Assembly: GCF_002920895.1 (NCBI RefSeq)
Contig: NZ_PQVG01000002.1
Coordinates: 310,001-374,000 of the forward strand
Reading direction: 5' to 3'
DNA from: Flavobacterium alvei
Lineage (GTDB): Bacteria > Bacteroidota > Bacteroidia > Flavobacteriales > Flavobacteriaceae
Length of the DNA stretch: 64,000 bases
The notes beneath the pieces are model-generated. The model was not told where the DNA came from and made no database searches. It saw only the letters and a program-made list of their open reading frames with translations. The translations under genes were made by a program, and so were the position numbers. Of this stretch, positions 17,832 to 27,700 are shown piece after piece. Each line of letters starts with the position of its first letter. Within the stretch, counting starts at the first letter, position 1.

Positions 17832-18638
17832 TTGAATTCTAATATTGTGACTAAAGACGAAATCATAGATACCATTGCTGCTATAAAAAAACATTCTTCC
17901 ATTGAATATGGAATTAAAACTATGGCAGTAGATTTTACTAAAAAACTATTCTCGACATTATTTGACACCAATGCTCCTCTAGATCAAAGCATTGAAGAAC
18001 TCGAACAGCTTTTCATGTCAATTTCAAAATTATCTTTTAATAAATCAGATGATGTAAATGAAAGTATTTGGCAACAATTTCTAGAAAAACTACCCTCAGT
18101 TCTTGTCAATTTAAATCAGGATGCTGCTTATATCTTAGAAAACGACCCTGCTTCTAATAGCATAGAAGAAGTTTATTTGGCTTATCCTGGATTTTATGCC
18201 ATTGCTATTTATAGATTAAGTCACGAATTGTATTTGCTCAACATGTTGCTTTTGTCAAGGTTGATGAGTGAATATGCACATCATACTACCGGAACTGATA
18301 TTCATGCTGGAGCTACTATTGCTTCACCTTTTTTTATTGACCATGCCACTGGAATTGTAATTGGAGAAACCACTGTCATCGAAAAAAATGTCAAATTATA
18401 TCAAGGTGTTACTTTGGGCGCCTTGAGCGTTAGCAAAGACATGAAAAACACCAAAAGACATCCAACCGTTGAGAAAAATGTGTGTATTTATGCCAATGCC
18501 ACTATTTTGGGCGGAGAAACCACCATTGGAAAAGACAGCATTATTGGAGGAAATACCTGGATTACAAAATCAATTCCAGCAAAATCTATTGTAACCAACA
18601 CCACCATTACCGAAGTAAAAATCAAAGAATTAAAATAA
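17832..18638 (+). CDS. cysE: Serine O-acetyltransferase
   Basis: A 268-residue enzyme: about 130 helical residues (SAT N-domain) followed by a left-handed beta helix of hexapeptide repeats (HTTGTDIHAGATIASPFFIDHATGIVIGETT). The catalytic DIHAGA and DHATG and the KRHPT loop are present. It makes O-acetylserine for the next gene. No ATG is available near the start: TTG at 17832 or GTG at 17847 must be used, and the exact start is open. The stop overlaps the cysM start by one base (TAATG), indicating translational coupling. Confidence 0.93.
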   Translation: MNSNIVTKDEIIDTIAAIKKHSSIEYGIKTMAVDFTKKLFSTLFDTNAPLDQSIEELEQLFMSISKLSFNKSDDVNESIWQQFLEKLPSVLVNLNQDAAYILENDPASNSIEEVYLAYPGFYAIAIYRLSHELYLLNMLLLSRLMSEYAHHTTGTDIHAGATIASPFFIDHATGIVIGETTVIEKNVKLYQGVTLGALSVSKDMKNTKRHPTVEKNVCIYANATILGGETTIGKDSIIGGNTWITKSIPAKSIVTNTTITEVKIKELK

Positions 18639-19525
18639 TGCAATTTAAAAAATTATCAGATCTTATCGGAAACACACCTTTAGTCGAAAGCGTGAATTTG
18701 GTAAAGAACAAAAACGTCAAACTTTTGCTAAAACTTGAAGGGAATAATCCCGGAGGAAGCGTAAAAGACCGTGCTGCCTATAATATGATTGCATCGGCAA
18801 TAGAAAGAGACGACATCAAAAAAGGCGACAAACTCATAGAAGCCACAAGCGGAAACACAGGCATTGCTCTAGCGATGATTGCCCAATTATTCAATGTAGA
18901 AATTGAACTTATCCTGCCCGAAGATTCTACAATAGAACGCACCCAAACGATGCGAGCTTATGGTGCAACTGTGATTTTAACTCCCGCAAGCGAAGGAATT
19001 ATTGGATCCAGAGATTATGCCGATAAAAAAGTAGCCGAAGGCGGATATGTAATGCTCAACCAATTTGCCAATGACGACAACTGGAAAGCGCACTACAAAA
19101 CTACTGGCCCCGAAATTTGGAAGGATACTCAAGGAACTGTAACCCATTTTGTTTCGGCAATGGGAACTACAGGAACCATAATTGGGACTTCTACTTACTT
19201 GAAAGAAAAAAATCCAGCCATTCAAATTGTGGGTGCTCAACCTAGCGATGGTTCCCAAATTCCTGGCATTAGAAAATGGCCTCAAGAATATTTACCCAAA
19301 ATATTTGATGCATCGAAAGTCGATGTCGTGATGGAAGTTTCTGAAACGGAAGCGCGTGAAATGACCAAACGATTGGCCAAGGAAGAAGGCATTTTTGCCG
19401 GAATGAGCAGTGGCGGTTCCGTAGCTGTGGCCGTAAAACTAGCCGAACAAATGGAATCTGGAGTGATTGTAGCTATTATTTGTGACCGAGGCGACCGCTA
19501 TTTGTCATCAGATTTGTTTGATTAG
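18638..19525 (+). CDS. cysM: Cysteine synthase (O-acetylserine sulfhydrylase, CysM/CysK type)
   Basis: I use the ATG at 18638, which overlaps the cysE stop; a longer frame upstream is out-of-phase cysE sequence. The 295-residue PLP enzyme shows GNTPLVE, GGSVKDRAA with the PLP Lys, EATSGNTGIALA, AMGTTGTIIGTS for phosphate binding, and AGMSSGGSV. It condenses O-acetylserine with sulfide. The short form, lacking about 15 N- and C-terminal residues compared with CysK, favours CysM. Confidence 0.95.
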   Translation: MQFKKLSDLIGNTPLVESVNLVKNKNVKLLLKLEGNNPGGSVKDRAAYNMIASAIERDDIKKGDKLIEATSGNTGIALAMIAQLFNVEIELILPEDSTIERTQTMRAYGATVILTPASEGIIGSRDYADKKVAEGGYVMLNQFANDDNWKAHYKTTGPEIWKDTQGTVTHFVSAMGTTGTIIGTSTYLKEKNPAIQIVGAQPSDGSQIPGIRKWPQEYLPKIFDASKVDVVMEVSETEAREMTKRLAKEEGIFAGMSSGGSVAVAVKLAEQMESGVIVAIICDRGDRYLSSDLFD

Positions 19526-19584
19526 TTTTTAGCTTCAATGGCACACGGATGAAACTGATGTGACCGATTTAGACCGATTCTTAT

Positions 19585-19626
19585 TAAAAAAAGGCTCGAT
19601 TTGTTTTGCAAATCGAGCCTTTTTTA
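19585..19626. terminator. Bidirectional terminator between cysM and osmC
   Basis: Perfect arms AAGGCTCGATTTG / CAAATCGAGCCTT around TTTTG with A and T tracts outside. Confidence 0.9.
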
Positions 19627-19644
19627 CTGGATACAAACCTGAAT

Positions 19645-20055
19645 TTAAACCAAACTGGCTTCGGTAGAAATTTCTGTGTCGAATAATTTTGAAATGGGAC
19701 AATTTTCCTCGGCTTTACTAACCAATTCTTGAAAAGTCTCGTTGGAAATTCCTTTGATTTTGGCACTTACGGTTAGGTGCGAACTCACGATTCTACCTTC
19801 TAATAAATTAATATCGCATTTAGTTTCGATGCTTTCAATCTCGAAACCAGCTTCTGTAATATAGGCCGAAAGTTGCATAGTAAAACAGCCCGAATGTGCT
19901 GCAGCAACTAACTCTTCTGGATTGGTACCGATTCCTTCTTCAAAACGGGATTTAAAGGAATATTGTGTCTTTTGTAATATTCCACTTTGTGTGGTTAAAT
20001 GACCGGCTCCTTCTTTGAGCGAGCCGTTCCAAACTGCGGTTGCGTGTCTTTTCAT
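19645..20055 (-). CDS. osmC: OsmC-type peroxiredoxin
   Basis: A 136-residue protein of OsmC length. The two redox cysteines are in [17 protein letters not shown] (about residue 57) and [12 protein letters not shown] (about residue 119), the expected positions for a thiol peroxidase that reduces organic hydroperoxides. A second, more distant OsmC-family gene lies at 38790. Single-gene unit. Confidence 0.95.
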   Translation of the reverse strand: MKRHATAVWNGSLKEGAGHLTTQSGILQKTQYSFKSRFEEGIGTNPEELVAAAHSGCFTMQLSAYITEAGFEIESIETKCDINLLEGRIVSSHLTVSAKIKGISNETFQELVSKAEENCPISKLFDTEISTEASLV

Positions 20056-20255
20056 AATTCTATTTTTAATGGTTACCCAAATTTAATCATTTAAAATCCA
20101 ACATCTTTTGACTTTTCACCATTTAACTAAAATTTAAAATATAATTCAAACAATACTTTTCATCACTACAATTAATAGGTAATACTGGACGAAATGCTTA
20201 TTTTTGTTGACTGCTTTATTAGAATTTACTAAAACCAGAATGTCAATTTCACCGT

Positions 20256-20900
20256 ATGGGAAACAAATTACAACTACAAGACTGGCCGTATTTAAAAAAA
20301 TACCAAAAGGAAAATGCAAATCTTCCCATTCTGGAATCTGGAGAAAAACGAATTGTGTTTATGGGCGATTCCATCACCGAGTTTTGGTCAGTTCTTTGTC
20401 CCGAGTTTTTTGATGGAAAACCCTATATCAACCGAGGCATTAGTGGACAAACTTCTCCGCAAATGCTGATTCGCTTTCGAGCCGATGTAATTGACTTAAA
20501 ACCCTCGATTGTGGTCTTATTGGCTGGAGCCAATGATATTGCTGAAAATACCGGTCCTTCGACCTTGGAAATGATAACTGACAATATTTTCTCGATGGCC
20601 GAATTGGCCAAAGTTCACCAAATCAAAGTGATTTTATGCTCGGTCTTGCCTGCTTATGATTTCGATTGGAGACCCAATTCTTTTCCTGCCGAAAAAATCA
20701 TACAACTCAATAAAATGATAAAAGAATATGCCGATGCCAATGAAATTATGTTTTTGGATTATCATTCAGCATTGGTTGATGAACGAAAAGGATTAGATGC
20801 TAACTTTACTGACGATGAAGTTCACCCTAATAAAAAAGGCTATGAAGTGATGGCACCGCTTGTGGAAAAGGCGATAAACGAAATGTTATCAAACCAATAA
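20256..20900 (+). CDS. SGNH/GDSL hydrolase
   Basis: A 214-residue protein without signal peptide. The four SGNH blocks are visible: FMGDSITEFW (Ser), RGISGQT (Gly), LLAGANDIAEN (Asn) and DDEVHPNKKGYEVM (Asp and His). It resembles the PAF-acetylhydrolase-like branch of esterases and carbohydrate deacetylases; the substrate is unknown. Confidence 0.92.
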   Translation: MGNKLQLQDWPYLKKYQKENANLPILESGEKRIVFMGDSITEFWSVLCPEFFDGKPYINRGISGQTSPQMLIRFRADVIDLKPSIVVLLAGANDIAENTGPSTLEMITDNIFSMAELAKVHQIKVILCSVLPAYDFDWRPNSFPAEKIIQLNKMIKEYADANEIMFLDYHSALVDERKGLDANFTDDEVHPNKKGYEVMAPLVEKAINEMLSNQ

Positions 20901-20905
20901 ACTTG

Positions 20906-21142
20906 ATGAAAATTGAATACAAAATAATATCGAAAGGATCTCTGTTAATTAAATATGGAAACAGAAAAACTATTATTCATGGGGAACTAACTTTTGAGCC
21001 ATCTGTATTTTATATTGATCTAAATTCTTTCAAAAATTGGGATTCACCTTTTGAAAACAAAAAAATCTCTGAAAATGAAAAAATAGAAATTACACAATTT
21101 CTAAAAAAAGAAGAAAATTCCACAGAATTCCTATTTGAATAG
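20906..21142 (+). CDS. Imm74-like small protein (orphan immunity protein?)
   Basis: A 78-residue soluble protein starting at the ATG at 20906, 5 bases after the GDSL gene. The order HGELTFEPSVFYIDLNSFKNW-SPFEN-KKISENEKIEITQFL closely follows the pattern I recall for Imm74 immunity proteins (GEL, a strand, NSIK-W-PP-EN, then an acidic helix ending in I-x-x-L). Imm74 proteins are usually near polymorphic toxin genes; no toxin gene is found in the window. Assignment is from memory of the family pattern. Confidence 0.6.
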   Translation: MKIEYKIISKGSLLIKYGNRKTIIHGELTFEPSVFYIDLNSFKNWDSPFENKKISENEKIEITQFLKKEENSTEFLFE

Positions 21143-21233
21143 TCTCAAGTTACTTCGATATAAATGATGCAAACACTGATTAAAAAGTCAATAGATAAAA
21201 TAGTATCAAATCAATAAAAACACTAATCAAACT

Positions 21234-21968
21234 ATGAAAAAAATTGTTCTACTTTTAATCCTATTAACTTTAATGATTTCTTGCAAAGAGAATAAAAACC
21301 TTAGTTTTAATTCTCAAAAAGAAAGTGTATCTTTTGTACTGGAAAAATTTCCAATGATAGATAAAAATTTAACAGCAGTTCGAAAAATTGATTTAGATTC
21401 CTTGTCAATAACTTTACTACAAACCTCCAACAAAAGAATATACGATGAAGTATTAGTCTTTGAAAAAAGGAATAAGTTTTATGCCATTCCATTTTTCTCA
21501 AATATGTATGCTGACTATTGGAATTTCGAAAGTGACACTCAACCGAAACTATTTCCAAAAACCAATTCAACTTTTGAAAAGGAATTTTTAAGTCTAGTTA
21601 AAACTTTAAATTTAACTGGAGAAGAATTTAACATACTCTATAAAGAATTAATGTTTAGTATTTTACATACTGAAAACAATCTTAATAATAAATTAAGTTT
21701 TTTTCAAAATATAATTTATTATAGTAGTAGAGTAGCTAAATATAAACAAGAAGAAGCTGACGATTGTGAAAAAAGAACGAATATAGTTTACGAGCAAATA
21801 TATAAAGACTACAATTCTAAAAAAATTATGATGGGGTCTGAATACTTTTTAGACAAAAGAAACGGAAGGGTTTATAGATTTGAAAACAAGGCGAAAAACT
21901 ACAATGAAATAAAATTTAATATTAAAACATATCGAATTGACTGTTATACATATCCTATGACAATGTAA
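21234..21968 (+). CDS. Lipoprotein of unknown function
   Basis: A 244-residue protein with a lipoprotein signal (MKKIVLLLILLTLMISC). The mature part is rich in Lys, Asn, Phe and Tyr with no recognised motif. Base composition is more AT-rich than the flanking enzyme genes, as is the small gene before it. Single gene. Confidence 0.7.
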   Translation: MKKIVLLLILLTLMISCKENKNLSFNSQKESVSFVLEKFPMIDKNLTAVRKIDLDSLSITLLQTSNKRIYDEVLVFEKRNKFYAIPFFSNMYADYWNFESDTQPKLFPKTNSTFEKEFLSLVKTLNLTGEEFNILYKELMFSILHTENNLNNKLSFFQNIIYYSSRVAKYKQEEADDCEKRTNIVYEQIYKDYNSKKIMMGSEYFLDKRNGRVYRFENKAKNYNEIKFNIKTYRIDCYTYPMTM

Positions 21969-22008
21969 AAATCCCTATCAAGACAAATTGAATCACTAAA
22001 ACAATATC

Positions 22009-22024
22009 AAAAAAAAAAAAAAAA
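22009..22024 (+). repeat. Homopolymer of 16 A ending in the start codon of the aldo/keto reductase gene
   Basis: An uninterrupted run of A from 22009 to 22024; the last A is the first base of the ATG. A-rich leaders are normal in this phylum, but so long a pure tract is prone to slippage. Confidence 0.9.
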
Positions 22025-23010
22025 TGAACTACAGAAAATTAGGAAAAACCAATTTTAATATCTCCGAAATAGCGCTGGGCACTTGGCAAGTGGGTGGAAA
22101 ATGGGGTTCGCCCTTCAACGATAAAACCGCCGACGAATTAATCAATACTGCCATCGACAACGGCGTGAATTTCATTGACACTGCCGATGTGTATGAAAAT
22201 GGATTAAGCGAAACCGCCGTAGGAAGAGTCGTTTGCTCTCGTTCGGAACGCATTTATGTTGCCACCAAATGCGGTCGCCAAATCAATCCGCACGTGAATG
22301 AAGGCTACCAACCGAAGGTTTTACAAAAATTCGTGGAAGATAGTTTGAAAAGAACCGGACTCGAAACCTTAGATTTAATTCAATTGCATTGTCCACCAAC
22401 TGAAGTGTATTATCGTCCCGAAATTTTCGAATTGTTTGACCGTTTGAAAGAACAAGGAAAAATTCAAAACTTGGGTGTTAGCGTCGAAAAAGTGGAAGAA
22501 GCTCTCAAAGCCATTGAATATTCCAACGTAACCACAGTTCAAATTATTTTTAATCTGTTCCGTCAGCGTCCTTCTGAATTGTTTTTCAAGGAAGCACAAA
22601 AAAAAGACATCGGCATCATTGCGAGAGTTCCATTGGCTAGCGGCCTTTTGACTGGGAAATTTGATTCTAAAACCACTTTCGAAGCCCAAGACCACCGCAA
22701 TTTCAACCGAAACGGAGCCGCATTCGACAAAGGGGAAACTTTCTCTGGAATTGATTACGAATTGGGTTTAAAAGCAGTAGAGGAACTAAAATCTTTGTTT
22801 CCTGAAGTTTCTAATTTGGCACCAATTGCCCTGCAATGGATTTTGGGTTTCAAAGAAATCAGTTGTATTATTCCGGGAGCTTCAAATTCTAGCCACGTTC
22901 AATCTAATTTATCGGTTTATGATTTACCTCAACTCACACCAGAGAAAATCGCTGTGATGAATGCCATTTATGAAAAGTATATTAAGAAAGAAGTGCACCA
23001 ATTGTGGTAA
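22024..23010 (+). CDS. Aldo/keto reductase
   Basis: A 328-residue NADP-dependent TIM-barrel oxidoreductase. Visible are LGKTNFNISEIALGTWQVGG, FIDTADVYENGLSE with the catalytic Asp and Tyr, VATKCGR with the catalytic Lys, LDLIQLHCP (Cys after the His) and the cofactor-site IPGASNSSHVQSNL near the end. It belongs to the YccK/general stress protein 69 type; the natural substrate is unknown. Confidence 0.93.
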   Translation: MNYRKLGKTNFNISEIALGTWQVGGKWGSPFNDKTADELINTAIDNGVNFIDTADVYENGLSETAVGRVVCSRSERIYVATKCGRQINPHVNEGYQPKVLQKFVEDSLKRTGLETLDLIQLHCPPTEVYYRPEIFELFDRLKEQGKIQNLGVSVEKVEEALKAIEYSNVTTVQIIFNLFRQRPSELFFKEAQKKDIGIIARVPLASGLLTGKFDSKTTFEAQDHRNFNRNGAAFDKGETFSGIDYELGLKAVEELKSLFPEVSNLAPIALQWILGFKEISCIIPGASNSSHVQSNLSVYDLPQLTPEKIAVMNAIYEKYIKKEVHQLW

Positions 23011-23026
23011 TTCTTTGTGAAAAATT

Positions 23027-23222
23027 TTAACCGCAGATTCGCAGATTTTAAAATAGTAAGAGTTAAATTAATTTACCATATAAGGCAGTAAGTTCATTTA
23101 AGTTTTGGCTTTAATTGTTTGTCTTATATGTTCTTATTTACCTTATATGGTTCAAATTATTACTGTTTTTATTAGCGTTTTAAACTTATTTCAATGTTTG
23201 TAATCTGCGAATCTGCGGTTAA
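23027..23222. repeat. Nested intergenic inverted repeat (outer 21-bp arms, inner imperfect arms)
   Basis: Outer arms 23027-23047 and 23202-23222 are exact complements and contain CCGCAGATTCGCAGATT. Inside lies a second, imperfect pair (23075-23102 and 23121-23151) whose ends read ACCATATAAGG and CCTTATATGGT, related to the repeat at 57614-57692. The element fills the gap between two same-strand genes. Confidence 0.85.
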
Positions 23223-23236
23223 TATAAAAACTAAAT

Positions 23237-23680
23237 ATGTTCAATAAATCCAATTTCAAGGAATGGTTTGACCGGTATAAATATGCTGAAATTGCTGCGA
23301 CTTCGGCTGCACTGGCGAGTTCCCAATTCAGTCGGATTTTTGATGGAGTGACAACGGCTTATCTAATTACTTTTGCCGAATATTTTGCTTTTTATGGTGT
23401 CATTCTTTTTATGGCCTACAAAAAATTGATGGACTCGAATCGGTCATTGAATCAAAAAACACCGCCGAAAGAAATTGTAGTATTGATTCGAAATTTACTG
23501 CTGGAATTTGGTTATCCTGCCATTTTGGATTTCTTTTTTATCCGTCCGTTTTGTATGTATTGGATGCCTGTTTTAACTGGTAATTATTTTATGGGAATCC
23601 TATTTGGAAAAATTACTGCCGATTCTATTTTTTATGGACTCGCCATTATAAATTATGAATGGATAAAAAGGAAATATTAA
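23237..23680 (+). CDS. Membrane protein of unknown function
   Basis: A 147-residue protein with about four hydrophobic segments (near 40-60, 88-105, 108-125 and 128-140), aromatic-rich and basic at both ends. No motif recognised. It starts 14 bases after the nested repeat and converges on the porP/sprF gene. Confidence 0.65.
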   Translation: MFNKSNFKEWFDRYKYAEIAATSAALASSQFSRIFDGVTTAYLITFAEYFAFYGVILFMAYKKLMDSNRSLNQKTPPKEIVVLIRNLLLEFGYPAILDFFFIRPFCMYWMPVLTGNYFMGILFGKITADSIFYGLAIINYEWIKRKY

Positions 23681-23693
23681 TTTGAAACTTCGT

Positions 23694-24698
23694 TTAGTAT
23701 TTACTTTCATAATTAGGACAACCAAAACATTTTACATCCAAATCGAACTGATAGGTCAACGACAATTCATAAATTCCGCCAGAATTTCCAATTTTTGAAG
23801 TGCTAAAATCGTGAGACAATCCAAATTTTAAATGTTCGTATTGCAAACCTCCGAAAAAATTAACCGAAGTTACCAAATGACTGTCTTCAGCCTTTGTCCA
23901 AGGATTCATCGCAGTAGAAACACCAAAAAACACCGTTCGAAACATAATAGAAGTGCCTAAATCCAACCTATTGTATTGCCCTTGATTCATATAATTTGCC
24001 GATACCTGAAACTTAGTTTCATATGGAAAAGCAACAACGTCTAAATAATCAACTACTAGGAATTCATATCCAACATTAGCAGAAAAAAACATATCTAAAG
24101 GCAGATTTTTTTCATCAGCAAATGAAATATTGGGTTTATTGATGTGTTTTAAAGATAAACCAAACCAAGCTTCTTCGCTATTGACGAGCATTCCTACTGA
24201 AAAATCAAAGAAATTAAATTTATCATTCAAAACTACAGGATCTCCACTAACTGGGTTGATAACCCCAGAACCAATGTTGATTTGGTCACTCAATACTAAG
24301 CCTCCAAAACCAAATGATTTGGTTCCAAAACCAATTTCAATCGCGGGTCTAAAATACCAATTGTCATTTAATGTTACTCTATAAGCATAATTCAGATTCA
24401 ATTGGGTAAAACTATAATGGGTGTTATTCTCTCTATGACTTAAGATGCTTCCTCCCAAACCGCTATTCATTCCTTCGCTCCAAGTGTTGAGAAAAGCATA
24501 ATCAGTATCAATTTTTAAATCCAAATCAGGCCATTGCGATCGGTGTAATGCCCCAGCGTAAGTAGTTTCAAGAAAACCAGAATAGGCAGGATTTAAAGTT
24601 TCTGGAATGATGAAATATTGTGTAAATATAGGATCTTGCGCTTTTGATTTAGCGAAAAAGAAGCAGCATAATAGCGTAAAAAATAGTCTAAATTTCAT
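23694..24698 (-). CDS. PorP/SprF family outer-membrane protein
   Basis: A 334-residue protein with a signal peptide (MKFRLFFTLLCCFFFAKSKAQ) and an outer-membrane barrel. DPIFTQYFIIPETLNPAYSGF is the N-terminal hallmark of the PorP/SprF family, and HRSQWPDL, IGFGTKSFGF and GLSLKHINKPN follow. In Flavobacterium, SprF-type proteins are needed for secretion and attachment of the adhesin encoded just upstream. Here the giant type B cargo gene ends 5 bases before this start, so this is very likely its dedicated partner. Confidence 0.95.
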   Translation of the reverse strand: MKFRLFFTLLCCFFFAKSKAQDPIFTQYFIIPETLNPAYSGFLETTYAGALHRSQWPDLDLKIDTDYAFLNTWSEGMNSGLGGSILSHRENNTHYSFTQLNLNYAYRVTLNDNWYFRPAIEIGFGTKSFGFGGLVLSDQINIGSGVINPVSGDPVVLNDKFNFFDFSVGMLVNSEEAWFGLSLKHINKPNISFADEKNLPLDMFFSANVGYEFLVVDYLDVVAFPYETKFQVSANYMNQGQYNRLDLGTSIMFRTVFFGVSTAMNPWTKAEDSHLVTSVNFFGGLQYEHLKFGLSHDFSTSKIGNSGGIYELSLTYQFDLDVKCFGCPNYESKY

Positions 24699-24703
24699 TG
24701 TTA

Positions 24704-27700
24704 TTATTTTATAAGCACGAATGCTCCTTGATCCTTAATGGTAGTTCCGTAAAATGCTTTGGCAATAATTTTATAATAATAATTACCGTTTTCAGCTTCT
24801 TTAAAATTTATTTTTCCGTCCCAGCCTCGAATAGAATCACCAGATTCAGAATAGATTAATGCTCCCCAAGTATCATAAACATCAAAATGAATGTCTTTCA
24901 ATCCTGAAAAAACGGGTGCGAAATAATCATTCATTCCATCATTATTGGGTGTAAAGGCTGTTGGTGGAATTAAATTATATCCTTTTTTAATATCCAAAGT
25001 AATGGTATGAATATAGACACATCCAAAAGGATAAGTAACGGTTTGATTCACGATGTAACTGCCTTCTTTTTTATAAATATGAATTGGATTTATTTCAGTC
25101 GAAAAAGTGCCATCTCCAAAATCCCAAGAGATATTTGTATAATCTCCTGTTGCGGCATTAGTAAATTGAATGGGATCTTCAATAGAATAAGAACCATAAG
25201 TAGTAAAGGCAAATGAAGTTGTGAAAAAGGACGCGCTTCCTAGTTTTGGGATATTTACATTGAAAGTATAATTAGCCTTACATCCAATGTTATCCGTAAC
25301 GTCTAGAATTACAGTTCCGTTTTGATTGGTAGTCATCATTTCGTTATTCACACCGCTAACCGTACCACTAGACCAATGCAACTGATAAGGAGGAACCCCT
25401 CCTGAAACCTGAGCAATAAAGGTTTGTTTCACATATTTAGTATCACAATTAAAGTCGGTTTTTGTCTCAACTGCAACAACAATTGGTGGTGGTCTGTTAA
25501 TTACATATTGGGCAGTTTTCACACAACCTCTTGAATCAGTAACGGTCACTAAATAATTTCCTGCTGGTATATTAGTTAAATCTTCAGTGATAGCTCCGTT
25601 AGACCAAGCATAAGTAAAAGGTGCAGAACCACCAGAAACCAAAAGATTTATAGCACCAGTATTCGCATCATTACAATCTAATGCATGAGTTAAATTAGCC
25701 GAAAGCACTAATAATTGTGGTTCTTGAATGACAAAAGTTCTAACAATTTGACAAGGTTTACTGTCGGTTATGGTTACGGTATAACTGCCTGGACCCAAAT
25801 TATTTCTAACGTTTCCAGCTGTTGCACTATCGTTCCATTTCAAAACAACAGGAGCAATTCCTCCCACTATATTCAAATTAATACTTCCATTATTAGCACC
25901 AAAACAAGTAATATTTTTGACTACTGGATTAATTGTAAAAACTGGAGGTTCTGGAATGTTAACATTCAGTGATTTTTGGCATCCCAAAGCATCTGTTACA
26001 GTTATTAGATAATCGCCTGCCGATAAATTGTTTTGATAAAGACCACTTCCTAAATTGCTCCACAAAACAGTGTAAGGTGCAATTCCACCAGAAATAGTGA
26101 TTGTAATCGAACCATCGTTATCGCCATAACATATTATTGGAGTGGTAACTGCATTGATACTAATTTCGGAATTTTGCGTCAATGTTACCGATAGATTTTT
26201 AGAACAACCTGAATCATCAGTTACTGTCAAATTAAAAGTTCCAGCAGGAATAGCCGTTAAATTTTGATTGGTACTTGTAAAACCATTTGGTCCCGTCCAA
26301 GCAAAATTATATCCCGAAACTGAAGGCGTCCCTCCTACCACATTTACATTTATAGCTCCTGTTGCAGTTCCATAACAAAGTATATCGGTTTTACTCACTA
26401 AATTCAAAGCCAAAACTGGGGGTTCTGTAATAGTAAAAGTCGCTTTTTGGGGTCCACAATTATTTGCATCCGAAACGGTTACTTCATATATTCCGGGACT
26501 TAACCCTGATAAATCTTCAAGAACTGAAAAAGGAATTCCGTTTTTTGTCCAAGAATAAGTATAAACTGGAGTTCCACCGGTTACGGTGATTTGAATTTCA
26601 CCATTAGCATTGCCAAAACAAGTGATGTTTTTTTCTAAATCGGTAGTGATGACAATATCGGCAGGTTCGGTAATGGTGTATGTTTTTGAAAAAGGACAAC
26701 CTCCATTATCCAAAACAGAAATCGTATAATCTCCTGGCGATAAATTAGTAATATTGGATGTGCTAGCTGTAAATCCATTAGGGCCTGTCCAAGAAATATT
26801 ATATGGATTGCCCGAACTAAAAGGAACACCTCCTGTAATAGTCGTTTGAATACTTCCATTATTAGCCCCAAAACAAGTACTGTTTTTCAGAATACTATTC
26901 GGATTAATGGAAGGATTTACAGTTACAACGACTGAAAAATTATTCCCAACACAAGTCCCCGATTTTGGAGTTACAGTATAAGTAACCGTTGATGGATTAG
27001 TGGTTGTATTGATTAAAGTTTGGCTTATATTGGTTTGAGGAATCCCTTCTGCCGAAGCTCCAGTTACTGAACCTACAGGGCTTACGGTTGGATTTGTCCA
27101 AGTATATGTAGTTCCTACTGGCACAATATTTCCTCCAGAATTAGTTGGAGAAACTGTGAAAGCTGTAGTACTACAAATAGTTGCAGTTTCAGAAGCTATT
27201 ACTGGATTTGGATTTACAACTACTGATGCTGGAAGGGTAGTTATCACTGAACATCCTCCAGATAATGAAGCGAATGTTACCACACAATAATAATATAATG
27301 TTCCTGCAGAAATTGCTGACGGTGCAAAAGTTGGATTTGTTGCACCTGAAATTATAGTTCCGCCACTATTTGAATTTAAACTATTCGAAAACCATTGATA
27401 GGTTGGAGTTCCTACTCCATTTGTATATGTAAAAGACAATAAAGTTGGAGTTCCATTTACACAAACCGAACTAGAAATAGGTTGATTGTTGATGGCTGGA
27501 GCCAAATTTATGATGACTTCTGAAGTAGTTGTTGTAACAGCACAACTAGCTCCATTTATTTGGCTAATCAAACAATAATAGTAGGTTGTTCCTGCACTAT
27601 TTGTTGGGGGAATAAATGAAGCATTCGTTTCTCCAACTATGGCAATCCCTGAACTTGTGTTGTTTACATTAGCGCTAAACCATTGATAGGTATAAGCGGT

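Noticed and set aside
18482..18637. Upstream extension of cysM inside cysE
   Set aside because: The extra residues are an out-of-frame reading of the cysE beta helix; the ATG at 18638 coupled to the cysE stop fits the family N-terminus.
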